A stretch of DNA of 64,000 nt from the NCBI RefSeq assembly GCF_022230925.1, contig NZ_JAKKFH010000055.1, forward strand, positions 81,954-145,953, written 5' to 3'. Of this stretch, positions 50,531-59,683 are shown one piece after another. Source of the DNA: Micromonospora alfalfae (GTDB lineage Bacteria; Actinomycetota; Actinomycetes; Mycobacteriales; Micromonosporaceae). A program made the translations under genes and the position numbers. How positions within the stretch are numbered: position 1 is the stretch's first letter; each line of letters opens with the position of its first letter. Under the pieces are notes generated by a model. It was given only the letters and a program-made list of their open reading frames with translations. It was not told where the DNA came from and did not search any database.

Positions 50531-52249
50531 ATGAGCCAGATTTCCCGGCAAGAGTATTCCGGCATGTACGGCCCCACCACGGGCGATCAGATCCGGCTCG
50601 GCGACACCGACCTGTACATCGAGATCGAGAAGGACCTCCGGGTCCTCGGCGACGAGGTGATGTACGGCGGGGGCAAGACGCTGCGCGACGGCATGGGCGT
50701 CAACAACCAGTACACCAACGCGCAGGGCGGCCTGGACCTGGTCATCACGAACGTGACCATCCTCGACGCGACCCTCGGCGTGGTCAAGGCGGACGTCGGT
50801 GTCAAGGACGGCAAGATCGCCGGCATCGGCAAGGCGGGCAACCCGAACGTCATGGACGGGGTCACCCCCGAGCTGATCACCGGTCCGGGCACCGAGGCGA
50901 TCTCCGGTGAGCACCTCATCCTGACCGCCGGGGGCATCGACACGCATGTGCACCTGGTGACGCCGCTTCAGGCGTACGCCGCCCTGAGCAACGGGGTGAC
51001 CACCCTGTGGGGCGGCGGCACCGGCCCGACCGACAGCACCAACGGCGTCACCATCACCCCCGGTCCGTGGAACATCCACGCGATGATGCGGGCCTTCGAG
51101 TCCATCCCGATCAACATCGGCCTGATGGCGAAGGGCAACAGCACCGGCCGCGCGCCCCTGGTGGAACAGATCATGGCCGGCGCGCCGAGCTTCAAGATCC
51201 ATGAGGACTGGGGCGCGCCGCCAGCGGTGATCCGGGCCTGCCTGGACGTCGCCGACGAATTCGACGTGCAGGTCAGCATCCACACCGACACCCTCAACGA
51301 GAGCGGCTACCTCGAGGACAGCATCGCCGCGTTCGAGGGCCGGACGATCCACACCTTCCACACCGAGGGCGCCGGTGGTGGGCACGCGCCGGACGTCATC
51401 AAGGTCGCCGCTCAGATGAACGTGTTGCCGAGCTCGACCACGCCGACGGTGCCCTACGGCATCAACAGCCAGTCCGAGCTGTACGACATGATCATGGTCT
51501 GCCACAACTTCAATCCGCAGGTCCCCTCGGACGTGGCCTTCGTGGAGAGCCGGATCCGGACCGAGACGATCGCGGCCGAGGACGTCCTGCTCGACGAGGG
51601 CGTCATCTCGATGATGCAGAGCGACTCGCAGGCGATGGGCCGGGTGGGCGAGACCTGGTTGCGGACCATCCAGCTCGCCGGGCAGATGAAGACCGCCCGC
51701 GGCAAGCTCGCCGAGGACTCCAGCGCCAACGACAACTTCCGGGTGCTGCGGTACGTGGCCAAGATGACCATCAACCCGGCGATCACCCAGGGAATCTCGC
51801 ACGTGCTGGGCTCGGTCACACCCGGCAAGATGGCCGACCTCGTGCTCTGGGAGCCGGCCTTCTTCGGTGCTAAGCCGAAGCTTGTCCTCAAGGGCGGCAT
51901 GATCGCCTGGTCGATCATGGGTGACCCGAACGCCTCGCTGCCGACGCCGCAGCCTGTCTACTACCGGCCCTCGTTCGCCGCGTACGGCAGTCAGCTCGGC
52001 AAGACCTGCGTGACCTTCGTGTCGCGGGCCGCGCACGAGGCCGGCATCGCCGAGGAGCTCGGCCTGCAACGGCAGGTCATGCCGGTGTACCGGACCCGGG
52101 GGCTCACCAAGCGGGACATGGTCCGCAACGACCGGCTGCCCAAGCTCGAAGTCGATCCGGAGACCTTCGCCGTGAAGATGGACGGCGTGCACGCGACGGT
52201 GCCGCCGGCCCGGAACCTGCCCCTGAGCCAGCTCTACTTCTTCAGCTGA
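50531..52249 (+). CDS. ureC: Urease alpha (catalytic) subunit
   Basis: At 572 residues it matches the family. All metal and catalytic residues are present: His139 and His141 (IDTHVHL), carbamylated Lys222 and His224 (FKIHEDW), His251 (SIHTDTLNES), His277 (HTEGAGGGH), the flap Cys324 with His325 (MVCHNF) and Asp365 (MQSDSQAMGR). Each equals the Klebsiella position plus five, which supports the alignment. The rest is quite diverged (for instance the flap reads CHNFN and not CHHLD), as in a subset of actinobacterial ureases. ATG 50531 follows AGGAGAG. Confidence 0.97.
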   Translation: MSQISRQEYSGMYGPTTGDQIRLGDTDLYIEIEKDLRVLGDEVMYGGGKTLRDGMGVNNQYTNAQGGLDLVITNVTILDATLGVVKADVGVKDGKIAGIGKAGNPNVMDGVTPELITGPGTEAISGEHLILTAGGIDTHVHLVTPLQAYAALSNGVTTLWGGGTGPTDSTNGVTITPGPWNIHAMMRAFESIPINIGLMAKGNSTGRAPLVEQIMAGAPSFKIHEDWGAPPAVIRACLDVADEFDVQVSIHTDTLNESGYLEDSIAAFEGRTIHTFHTEGAGGGHAPDVIKVAAQMNVLPSSTTPTVPYGINSQSELYDMIMVCHNFNPQVPSDVAFVESRIRTETIAAEDVLLDEGVISMMQSDSQAMGRVGETWLRTIQLAGQMKTARGKLAEDSSANDNFRVLRYVAKMTINPAITQGISHVLGSVTPGKMADLVLWEPAFFGAKPKLVLKGGMIAWSIMGDPNASLPTPQPVYYRPSFAAYGSQLGKTCVTFVSRAAHEAGIAEELGLQRQVMPVYRTRGLTKRDMVRNDRLPKLEVDPETFAVKMDGVHATVPPARNLPLSQLYFFS

Positions 52250-52310
52250 CCCCCGCCGGACGCCGGCGCCGCAGTGTGCGGCGCGGGCGCACCATGGAAA
52301 GGAGACGCCC

Positions 52311-52874
52311 GTGCTCGTCGAATCGGTGCTGGGCAACATGAACGAGCCGGACTGGACGCTCCGGCTGAAGGAAGCGCGCATCGACGACCTGGTCCTGGAC
52401 CAGTGGGACGCCCAGAAGAGCCGGATCCGCAAGATGACCAGTTCCGGGGCGGAGCTGTCCGTGGCGCTGGCGCGGGGGGTCCGGCTGCGCGACGGCGACA
52501 TCCTGGCCTGGGACGACCTGACCGCCACGGCAGTGGTGGCCCGCGTCCAACTGGGCGAGGTGATGGTGGTCCACCTCGACCAGCTGCGCGGCGAGTCGGC
52601 CGAGCTGCTGATCCGCTCGGCCGTCGAACTCGGCCACGCGATCGGCAACCAGCACTGGCCGGCAGTGGTCAAGGGCACCCGGATGTACGTGCCGCTGACA
52701 GTGGACCGCAAGGTGATGGATTCGGTGATGCGAACCCACGCGTTCAGCGGGATCACGCACGAGTTCGTCCCCGGCACCGAGATCATCGCGTACCTCGCTC
52801 CGCACGAGTCGCGGCGGCTGTTCGGTGGCGCCGACTCGACACCGCACTCCCACCTTCCCGCCGACCTCAACTGA
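52311..52874 (+). CDS. ureE: Urease accessory protein UreE (nickel metallochaperone)
   Basis: UreE carries nickel to the UreDFG complex. The 187-residue protein has the peptide-binding-like N-terminal domain (VLDQWDAQKSRIRKMTSSGAELSVAL). The metal-binding C-terminal domain has LGHAIGNQHWPAVV, which gives the conserved His. Unlike Klebsiella UreE there is no long His-rich tail; it ends TPHSHLPADLN. The GTG 52311 is preceded by GGAAAGGAGACG. It lies 61 bases after ureC. Confidence 0.93.
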   Translation: MLVESVLGNMNEPDWTLRLKEARIDDLVLDQWDAQKSRIRKMTSSGAELSVALARGVRLRDGDILAWDDLTATAVVARVQLGEVMVVHLDQLRGESAELLIRSAVELGHAIGNQHWPAVVKGTRMYVPLTVDRKVMDSVMRTHAFSGITHEFVPGTEIIAYLAPHESRRLFGGADSTPHSHLPADLN

Positions 52875-52896
52875 GCGGGGCCGGACGGTGCGCACG

Positions 52897-53574
52897 ATGG
52901 CCGAAACCCTGAAGCTCCTGCAGTTCGGCGACTCGGTCTTCCCGGTCGGTGCCTTCTCGTTCTCCAACGGGCTGGAGATGGCCGTCGAGCATGGCGTCGT
53001 GCACGACCGGACCACCCTGCAGGACTACGTCCGGACTGTCACCCGGCTCGCCGCAACCGGGGACGGGGTGGCGGTGCTCGCCGGCCACCGGGCTGCCCGG
53101 GCCGGCGACCTCGAACGGATCCGCCAGGCCGACCAGGCCGTGCACCTGCGCAAGATCAACGAAGAGACGCGCACCATGTCGGTCCGGATGGGTCGCAAGC
53201 TGGCCGAGGCCGCGACCCGGATCGTCGGGGAGACGCTGCTCAAGAAGCGGATCGACGAGTCTGCCAACGGCGTGCCGGTCACCTATCCGGTCGCCCTCGG
53301 CGTGGTCTTCGCCGACCTCGGGGTCGACGAGCAGGACGCGTTCGCGGCCCACCAGTACGGCGCGGCCTCGACGGTGCTCAGCGCGGCGATCCGGCTGATG
53401 CCGGTGGACCACCTCGACGCGCAGTCGATCCTCTTCGCTGTCAACGAGCGGGTCGCCGACGACTACCACGAGGTGCGCACCGCGAGCCTCGACGACATGC
53501 AGACCTTCGGGCCGCACGCCGATGTGCTCGCCGCCGCGCACCAGCACGTGCACGTGCGGATGTTCATGAGCTGA
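52897..53574 (+). CDS. ureF: Urease accessory protein UreF
   Basis: UreF acts with UreD and UreG in the activation complex. The 225-residue helical protein shows LQFGDSVFPVGAFSFSNGLEMAVEHG, which matches the family's first motif, and the C-terminal HADVLAAAHQHVHVRMFMS, which has the conserved His residues. ATG 52897 is chosen; an in-frame GTG three codons earlier is possible. It sits 22 bases after ureE. Confidence 0.94.
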   Translation: MAETLKLLQFGDSVFPVGAFSFSNGLEMAVEHGVVHDRTTLQDYVRTVTRLAATGDGVAVLAGHRAARAGDLERIRQADQAVHLRKINEETRTMSVRMGRKLAEAATRIVGETLLKKRIDESANGVPVTYPVALGVVFADLGVDEQDAFAAHQYGAASTVLSAAIRLMPVDHLDAQSILFAVNERVADDYHEVRTASLDDMQTFGPHADVLAAAHQHVHVRMFMS

Positions 53575-53618
53575 ATCCGCACCCCGCGGAAACGTACCCA
53601 GGAAGGACAGGTCACAGG

Positions 53619-54248
53619 ATGAAGTCGGCAAGTCGTATCGGAGTGGGCGGCCCGGTGGGCAGTGGCAAGACCGCGATCATCGAGGCTGTCGTGCCACGGT
53701 TGGTGGAGAACGGGCTGCGGATACTGGTGATCACGAACGACGTGGTCACCACTGAGGACGCGAAGCACGTCCGGCGGGCGCTGACCGGGGTCCTGGTCGA
53801 GGAACGGATCATCGGCGTGGAGACCGGGGCATGCCCACACACGGCCGTGCGTGAGGACCCGAGCATGAACCTCGCCGCCGTGGAGGACATGGAGTCCAAG
53901 TTCCCGGACAGCGACGTGGTCCTGATCGAGAGCGGCGGCGACAACCTCACACTGACCTTCAGCCCTGCCCTGGTGGACTTCTTCATCTACGTCATCGACG
54001 TCGCCGCCGGTGACAAGATCCCGCGCAAGAACGGGCCGGGGATCTCCAAGTCCGACATCCTCGTGATCAACAAGACCGATCTGGCGCCCTACGTGGACGC
54101 CGACCTCGACGTCATGGCCCGTGACGCGGAACTGATGCGCAACGGCAAACCGGTCGTGTTCACCAACTGCAAGACGGGTGAGGGCATCGACGAGCTGGTC
54201 TCGCTGGTTCGCCGCAACGCGCTCTTCGACGCCGAAGTGGTCGCATGA
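53619..54248 (+). CDS. ureG: Urease accessory GTPase UreG
   Basis: UreG is the SIMIBI-class GTPase that powers nickel delivery. At 209 residues it has the P-loop GGPVGSGKTA near residue 10, the ALTGVL and GVETGACPHTAVREDPSMNL region with the conserved Cys-Pro-His metal motif, IESGGDNLTLTFSP, and the guanine motif VINKTDL. Its ATG is preceded by AGGAAGGACAGG. It overlaps ureD by 4 bases (ATGA). Confidence 0.97.
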   Translation: MKSASRIGVGGPVGSGKTAIIEAVVPRLVENGLRILVITNDVVTTEDAKHVRRALTGVLVEERIIGVETGACPHTAVREDPSMNLAAVEDMESKFPDSDVVLIESGGDNLTLTFSPALVDFFIYVIDVAAGDKIPRKNGPGISKSDILVINKTDLAPYVDADLDVMARDAELMRNGKPVVFTNCKTGEGIDELVSLVRRNALFDAEVVA

Positions 54249-55162
54249 TCACACTGGACAGTGCCCGGGAGCTGGCGCCGTACCAGGACCAACCGGCGCA
54301 GCTGCCGGCCGCCGCCAACGGCAAGGTCGGCATCCTGCGCCTCGGGTTCGAGCGGCGCGGGGACCGCACGATCCTGCACGACCTCTACCGGCAGTCGCCG
54401 CTGCTGGTGCAGCGCGCGCTCTACTGGGACGAGGAGATGCCGCAGCTTCCCTGCGTCATGATCCTCACCACCTCCGGGGGCATCCTGCAGGGGGACCGCC
54501 TGCACCTGGACGTCACCCTGGCGGCTGGCAGCCAGGCGCACCTGACCACCCAGGCCGCGACCAAGATCCAGGAGATGGACGCGAACTACGGGACTCAGGT
54601 CCAGCGGTTCACCCTGGGCGAGGACGCCTACCTCGAGTTCCTCCCGGAACCGACGATCCCCTACCGGGCCAGCCGGTTCGTCACCGACAGCCGGGTGCGC
54701 CTGCCGGAGAGCGCCACGATGCTCTACGGCGAGGTCCTGCAACCCGGCCGCAAGTACTACCGCGACGGCGAGCTCTTCGCGTACGACCTCTTCTCCTGCT
54801 CCCTGCGGGCCGAACGCCCCGACGGCCGGCAGTTGTTCGTGGAGAAGTTCGTGGTGACCCCGAGGCAGTTCGGCGTGGCGAGAGTCGGGGTCATGGACCG
54901 CTTCCACATCTTCGGCAACGTCGTGCTGCTCACCAGCCCCGAACGGGCGGCCCGGGTCTTCGATCGGACCTCGACGCCGGTCTGGGACGAGCAGACCCCT
55001 CTGGCCAGCGCCGTCAGCCGGCTGCCGAACGACGCCGGGCTCATCTTCAAGGTCCTGGGTCAGGAGACCGAGCCGGTCCGCGCCGCGGTACGCGCCTTCT
55101 GCGTGGCCGCCCGGGAAGAGGTGACCGGCCGGACCTTCCCGCCGGCGTTCAGCTGGCGTTGA
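54245..55162 (+). CDS. ureD: Urease accessory protein UreD
   Basis: UreD is the scaffold that binds apo-urease, UreF and UreG. The 305-residue protein has RLGFERRGDRTILHDLYRQSPLLVQRALYWD, TSGGILQGDRLHLDVTLAAGSQAHLTTQAATKI and the FVTDSRVRLPES patch. It follows ureG by overlap (ATGA). The gene order A-B-C-E-F-G-D, with UreD at the end, is common in actinobacteria. Confidence 0.95.
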   Translation: MITLDSARELAPYQDQPAQLPAAANGKVGILRLGFERRGDRTILHDLYRQSPLLVQRALYWDEEMPQLPCVMILTTSGGILQGDRLHLDVTLAAGSQAHLTTQAATKIQEMDANYGTQVQRFTLGEDAYLEFLPEPTIPYRASRFVTDSRVRLPESATMLYGEVLQPGRKYYRDGELFAYDLFSCSLRAERPDGRQLFVEKFVVTPRQFGVARVGVMDRFHIFGNVVLLTSPERAARVFDRTSTPVWDEQTPLASAVSRLPNDAGLIFKVLGQETEPVRAAVRAFCVAAREEVTGRTFPPAFSWR

Positions 55163-55181
55163 TCTGGCGAGGAGACGTTTC

Positions 55182-56207
55182 GTGACAGCAGTGGCACACG
55201 GTTGGGACCGGCTCAGTGACGGCAACCCGTTGCTCGGGTTCGTCGACGCCTGCCTGCGCGGGCCGGCGCAGGTCCTCCTGCAGAACAACCCCCTCACCGG
55301 CCTGCTGGTCCTGGTCGCGGTCGCCTGGGGGGCGTTCGAGAACGGGCAGCCACGGATCTTCGGGGGAGGGGTCGTCGGGCTGCTCGTCGGCACCGCCACG
55401 GCGCTCGCCCTGCGGGTGGACGAGCCCTCCCTGCGCAAGGGACTGTTCGGCTTCAGCCCGTTCCTGACCGGCATCGCCGTGCCGACGTTCCTCGACGACC
55501 GGCCGTTGATGTGGCTCTACCTGGTGCTCGGCGCGATCGGCACGACAGTGGTCACCCTCGCCCTGAACGCGATCTTCAAGACCTGGGGTCTGACCGCGTT
55601 CACCATGCCGTTCGTGTTGACCACCTGGGTGCTGCTGCTGGCCGCGTACCAGTTCGACCGGTTCACGGTGCAGACCAACCTCAAGCCGACGTTTCCCGGC
55701 GAGGGACAGTTGACCACCGGCCGCTTCGACTGGGACCTGATCCCCACCTTCCTGCGCGGGGTGTCCCAGGTCTTCCTGATCGACAGCTGGGTCACCGGGG
55801 TGATCCTCCTGGTCGCGCTACTGGTCAACTCCCGCTGGTCGGCGCTCTTCGCGGTGATCGGCACCGTCGGGGCCACCCTGCTGGCGCTCTGGTTCGGCGC
55901 CGACGCGGCCTCGCTGGACAAGGGCCTCTTCGGCTTCAACGCGGTGCTGACGGCGATCGCTGTGGGCGCTGTGCTGCACCGCCCCGGCGCGCTGGTGACC
56001 CTCTACACCCTCTTCGGCATCGCCCTGACGCTGTTCGTGCAGCTGGCCCTGGCGAGCGTGCTCGCCCCACTCGCCATCCCGGTGCTGACCGGACCGTTCA
56101 ACATCGCCACCTGGCTGTTGCTGCTGCCCAAACGGCACTTCGCGCCGGTGCCCAACCACGAACGCGTCAAGGAGTCCGTCGTCACCACGGTGCGACACAC
56201 CGTCTGA
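55182..56207 (+). CDS. Urea transporter (UT family)
   Basis: The 341-residue protein has the UT fold with two inverted halves. The paired motifs LRKGLFGFSPFLTGIA (about 86-100) and LDKGLFGFNAVLTAIAVG (about 245-262) are the LP-box repeats that line the urea channel. About 10 hydrophobic segments are visible. It conducts urea down its gradient to feed the urease. GTG 55182 follows GGAGACG. It lies 19 bases after ureD and 26 before the ammonium channel gene, so all are one operon. Confidence 0.93.
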   Translation: MTAVAHGWDRLSDGNPLLGFVDACLRGPAQVLLQNNPLTGLLVLVAVAWGAFENGQPRIFGGGVVGLLVGTATALALRVDEPSLRKGLFGFSPFLTGIAVPTFLDDRPLMWLYLVLGAIGTTVVTLALNAIFKTWGLTAFTMPFVLTTWVLLLAAYQFDRFTVQTNLKPTFPGEGQLTTGRFDWDLIPTFLRGVSQVFLIDSWVTGVILLVALLVNSRWSALFAVIGTVGATLLALWFGADAASLDKGLFGFNAVLTAIAVGAVLHRPGALVTLYTLFGIALTLFVQLALASVLAPLAIPVLTGPFNIATWLLLLPKRHFAPVPNHERVKESVVTTVRHTV

Positions 56208-56233
56208 CGTACCGAGAGGAGAGGTGAGCTCCC

Positions 56234-57895
56234 ATGCTCGCTCAGGAAGCGGTGAACTCGGGCGACACGGCCTGGGTGCTCGTCTGCACCGGCCTGGTGT
56301 TGTTCATGACCCCCGGCCTGGCCGCCTTCTACGGCGGCATGGTCCGGACCCGCAACGTACTCGCGATGTTGCAGCAGAACATGGTCGCGCTGGGCGTCGT
56401 CAGTCTGACCTGGGTCCTGGTGGGGTACACCATCGCCTTCGGCGACGACGCCGGCACCGGCCTCTTCGGCAACCTCGAACTCTTCGGACTGACCGACCTC
56501 AAGGTCCCACCCGCCCCCCATCTGCATGTGGTCGCCGGCCAGGTGACGATTCCGACCCTGGCCTTCGTCGCGTACCAGATGATGTTCGCGGTGATCACCC
56601 CCGCGCTCGTCACCGGCGCCACGGCCGGTCGACTGAGGTTCGCCGGCTGGGTCGCGTTCCTGGCGATCTGGTCGGTCGTGGTCTACGCCCCGGTCGCGCA
56701 CTGGCTCTGGCACCCCGACGGCTGGCTGGCCAAGTTCGGCACCCAGGACTGGGCCGGCGGGATGGTGGTGCACGCCTCGGCGGGCGCCGCCGTGCTCGGC
56801 ACGTTGCTCGTCGTCGGACGCCGCCGTGGCTGGCCACGCACCGCCTCCCCGCCCAACTCGATCCCGCTGACCATTCTCGGGGCGGGCATCCTCTGGTTCG
56901 GGTGGTTCGGCTTCAACGGCGGCGACGGACTCCAGGCCAACGGCCTCGCCGCCCAGGCCCTGATCAACACCCACCTGGCGGCAGCCGCCGGCATGATCGT
57001 CTGGCTGGTGGCGGAGCGACTGAAGGACGGCCACAGCACCGTCGTGGGCGGCGTCTCCGGGGCGGTCGCGGGGCTCGCGACGGTCACCCCCGCCGCCGGG
57101 TACGTCAACACGCTCTCCGCCATCGCCATCGGCGCGATCGCCGGCTTCGTCTGCCACTTCGCGCTGCGGTTGAAGTACCTGCTCCGGCTCGACGACGCGC
57201 TGGACGTCCTCGCGGTCCACTTCGTCGGAGGCATGCTCGGCTCGCTGCTGGTCGGCTTCTTCGGCGACAGCGGCGTCAACCCGCTGGGCAAGGACGGTCT
57301 CTTCTTCGGCGGCGGCGGATCCCTGCTCTGGCACCAGGTCGTCGGCGTGGTCGCCGTGGTGGCCTTCTCCTTCGTGCTCAGTTGGGCGATCGCCGCCGCC
57401 GTGCAGGCCGTTCTCGGGCTTCGTGCCCCCGCCGAGGCGCAGGACAATCTCGACCACGCCCAGCAGGACGCCGACGCGTACCACCTGGGCGGCGTGGCGG
57501 GTCTCAACGGCAGCGGCGCGCCCCAGCGTCGGCGTGGGCCCGACCGCGAACGCGGCCCGGAGCGGTCCTCCCGGCCGCCGCAGAACGCCCGACTGGTCAC
57601 CGCGACGGTCAACCCGACACTGCTGCCCACCACCCGGGAGCTACGCGATGCGCTGGTCGGCGCGGGTGGCACCGCCATCGTGCTCTTCGACGCCACGGTA
57701 TCCACCGCCGAACCGGCCGCCCGTTCGCTGCCCCGAGGGTTCTGGCAGGACCAGGATCTCGTGGGCCGGGCCCGGGTCGAGGTGGTGGTGGACCGCGAGG
57801 CGGTGTCCGCGGTGCTGGACGTGCTGAGCCGTTACGGCGCGGACCGCTCAGAGTGCTTCGTGCAGGACGTTCAGCTCGCGACGGACGTGCGCTGA
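56234..57895 (+). CDS. Ammonium channel (Amt) fused to a C-terminal PII-like domain
   Basis: The 553-residue protein begins with a full AmtB-type channel (about 1-405, 11 hydrophobic segments). It keeps the twin histidines His180 (GGMVVHASAG) and His329 (DVLAVHFVGG) that line the pore, and ends in a helix. A polar linker (about 405-450) follows and then a PII/GlnK-like domain (about 452-553) with the strand ARLVTATVNP, a helix RELRDALVGAGG, and RVEVVVDREAVSAVLDVL. The tyrosine and lysine typical of PII T-loops are absent; the loop reads FWQDQDLVGRA. Self-gating by the fused domain is an inference. Confidence 0.88.
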   Translation: MLAQEAVNSGDTAWVLVCTGLVLFMTPGLAAFYGGMVRTRNVLAMLQQNMVALGVVSLTWVLVGYTIAFGDDAGTGLFGNLELFGLTDLKVPPAPHLHVVAGQVTIPTLAFVAYQMMFAVITPALVTGATAGRLRFAGWVAFLAIWSVVVYAPVAHWLWHPDGWLAKFGTQDWAGGMVVHASAGAAVLGTLLVVGRRRGWPRTASPPNSIPLTILGAGILWFGWFGFNGGDGLQANGLAAQALINTHLAAAAGMIVWLVAERLKDGHSTVVGGVSGAVAGLATVTPAAGYVNTLSAIAIGAIAGFVCHFALRLKYLLRLDDALDVLAVHFVGGMLGSLLVGFFGDSGVNPLGKDGLFFGGGGSLLWHQVVGVVAVVAFSFVLSWAIAAAVQAVLGLRAPAEAQDNLDHAQQDADAYHLGGVAGLNGSGAPQRRRGPDRERGPERSSRPPQNARLVTATVNPTLLPTTRELRDALVGAGGTAIVLFDATVSTAEPAARSLPRGFWQDQDLVGRARVEVVVDREAVSAVLDVLSRYGADRSECFVQDVQLATDVR

Positions 57896-57927
57896 GCGCT
57901 GGCACACCGGCGCGCCGCCGACCACCG

Positions 57928-58647
57928 TCACCGGCGGACGCGGACCAGCAGCGACAGGGTGGACAAGACCAGCGTTCCCCAGGCCGGCACCCAGAGCGGG
58001 TCTTCCTGCGCCACCGCGCCGAGGCCACCCCCGGTGGCGTAGCAGGTCAACGCCAGGAGCCCCAGGAAGATGCCCTGCCGGGCCCGCGATCGGCCGGCGT
58101 CCGGCCCGGCCATCAACCGTCCGACGCGTTCACCGAGCTTCGCCACGGTGCCCGACTGGTAGGTGACGGCCGTGGCGATCCCGGCGGTGCGGGCGAACAG
58201 GGTCGCCAGCGCGCCCATGGCGAAGCCGCCGGCGGCGGCCAGCCCGATCCGTGCCGACCCGCCCTGCCGGCCGTGGTGAAGCAGCAGGTTGAGCGCCGCC
58301 CAGAGGGCCATGGCCGCCACGGCGCAGGCGAGGCCCCGCGAGGAGGGTGCCCACCGGCTCGGTGCCGCTCGGATCTGCGAGACCACGCCCGTCCCGGCGG
58401 CGAACGCGACCAGCGAGGCCGCGGATTCGGGCCAGGCGGCGTGCCTTCCGGCCAGGCCGATGCCCAGGAGGACGGCGTTGCCCGACTGGTTGGCGACGAA
58501 GGCCCCGTAGCGCAGGAAGGCGAAGGCGTCGACGAAGCCGGCGGTCGCGGTGGTGACGGCGAGAACCAGCAACGGGTGCCGGAACTCCCGGTACACGTCC
58601 TGTGGGTCCGCGGTGAACGACGGCCGCGCGGATGCCGAGTCGCCCAT
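57928..58647 (-). CDS. DUF1275 (YoaK-type) membrane protein
   Basis: The 239-residue protein has about 6 hydrophobic segments. It matches the DUF1275 layout, with TATAGFVDAFAFLRYGAFVANQSGNAVLLGIGLAG at the N-terminus and GIATAVTYQSGTVAKLGERVG in the middle. Transport or stress function is unproven. ATG 58647 is preferred although GGAGG is 12 bases away; ATG 58659 is immediately next to it. It is convergent with the ammonium channel gene (gap 32 bases). Confidence 0.85.
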   Translation of the reverse strand: MGDSASARPSFTADPQDVYREFRHPLLVLAVTTATAGFVDAFAFLRYGAFVANQSGNAVLLGIGLAGRHAAWPESAASLVAFAAGTGVVSQIRAAPSRWAPSSRGLACAVAAMALWAALNLLLHHGRQGGSARIGLAAAGGFAMGALATLFARTAGIATAVTYQSGTVAKLGERVGRLMAGPDAGRSRARQGIFLGLLALTCYATGGGLGAVAQEDPLWVPAWGTLVLSTLSLLVRVRR

Positions 58648-58824
58648 CGCGTTCCACATCCTCCGACAGCGGCCCCCGGGCACGCCAGGCAAATGGCACT
58701 TTATCGAACGGCGGCGCGACACCGTGCGTTTCCCGCCAAATCGGGTGATCGCGCTGATCAGTGGAGCCGACGCGGACCCCGGCAGGCCGACGGGCGACGA
58801 ACCCGCTCGGAGGCAGGTCATAGG

Positions 58825-59538
58825 GTGGTCACCGTGGCGACCCTCCTGCTTCTGCGACACGGCCGGACGACAGCGAACGCGGACGGCGGTCTGGCCGGCC
58901 GCCAGCCTGTCGAGTTGGACGACACCGGACGCGCCCAGGCCACAGCGGTCGGCGAGCGGCTGCGGGCGGTGCCGCTGGCCGCCGTGGTGACCAGCCCACT
59001 GATCCGCTGCCGGCAGACCCTGGAACTGGCGCTCCCGCAGGCCACCCCGGTGGTCGAGGACGGCCTGATCGAGTGCGACTACGGCAGCTGGGAGGGGCAG
59101 CCGCTGAAGAAGCTGGCCAAGGAGCCGCTCTGGCCGGTGGTCCAACAGCACCCCAGCGCGGCGGTCTTCCCGGGTGGGGAGGCGATGGCGGCGATGGCGG
59201 CACGTGCAGTGGCGGCGGTTCGAGCCTGGGACGCCCGGGTGAACGCCGATCACGGGCCCGAGGCGGTCTGGTTGGCGTGCAGCCACGGCGATGTGATCAA
59301 GGCCATCGTGGCGGACGCGCTCGGCGTACACCTTGATGCCTTTCAGCGGATCGTGGCCGACCCGGCGTCGGTGACGGCGATCCGGTTCACGCCGCTGCGT
59401 CCGTTCCTGGTGCGGCTCAACGACACCGGTGGCGACCTGGCGGCGCTGGTGCCGCCGCCGGCCAAGCGGCGTCGGCGCGCGAACCGCGCGGCCGACTCGG
59501 ACGCGGCCGTCGGCGGTGGAGCGGGTGCGTCGCGGTGA
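58825..59538 (+). CDS. Histidine phosphatase (phosphoglycerate mutase-like)
   Basis: The 237-residue protein opens TLLLLRHGRTTANA, the phosphohistidine loop with the catalytic RHG. LIRCRQTLELALPQ, then ECDYGSWEG, and the second His in ACSHGDVIKAIV follow. The C-terminal 25 residues are basic. It probably removes phosphate from small molecules; target unknown. GTG 58825 has GGAGG at 11 bases; GTG 58834 is an alternative. Together with DUF3090, SCO1664 and mshC it forms a cluster found in other actinobacteria. Confidence 0.92.
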   Translation: MVTVATLLLLRHGRTTANADGGLAGRQPVELDDTGRAQATAVGERLRAVPLAAVVTSPLIRCRQTLELALPQATPVVEDGLIECDYGSWEGQPLKKLAKEPLWPVVQQHPSAAVFPGGEAMAAMAARAVAAVRAWDARVNADHGPEAVWLACSHGDVIKAIVADALGVHLDAFQRIVADPASVTAIRFTPLRPFLVRLNDTGGDLAALVPPPAKRRRRANRAADSDAAVGGGAGASR

Positions 59539-59683
59539 GGCGCGTCACGGCACCACCGTCGGTCGGGGCGTCGGCGTCCGCCACGCCCGGGTGTAACCCC
59601 TGGTACGCCGGGCGCGCCGACGCTGTGGCGATTCGCGTCGGTGGGGTGCGCGATGCCAGGGCGGGCCGGATAGGGTCGTGGGT

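Noticed and set aside
51500..51515. Apparent loss of a urease active-site histidine (CHNFN instead of CHHLD)
   Set aside because: The catalytic histidine is the first one after the cysteine and is still present (His325); only the neighbouring residue has changed.
56224..58824. Upstream part of a 1104-codon frame ending in the histidine phosphatase
   Set aside because: Only the last 237 codons show a domain; the rest is a shadow of the Amt gene and of the opposite-strand DUF1275 gene.
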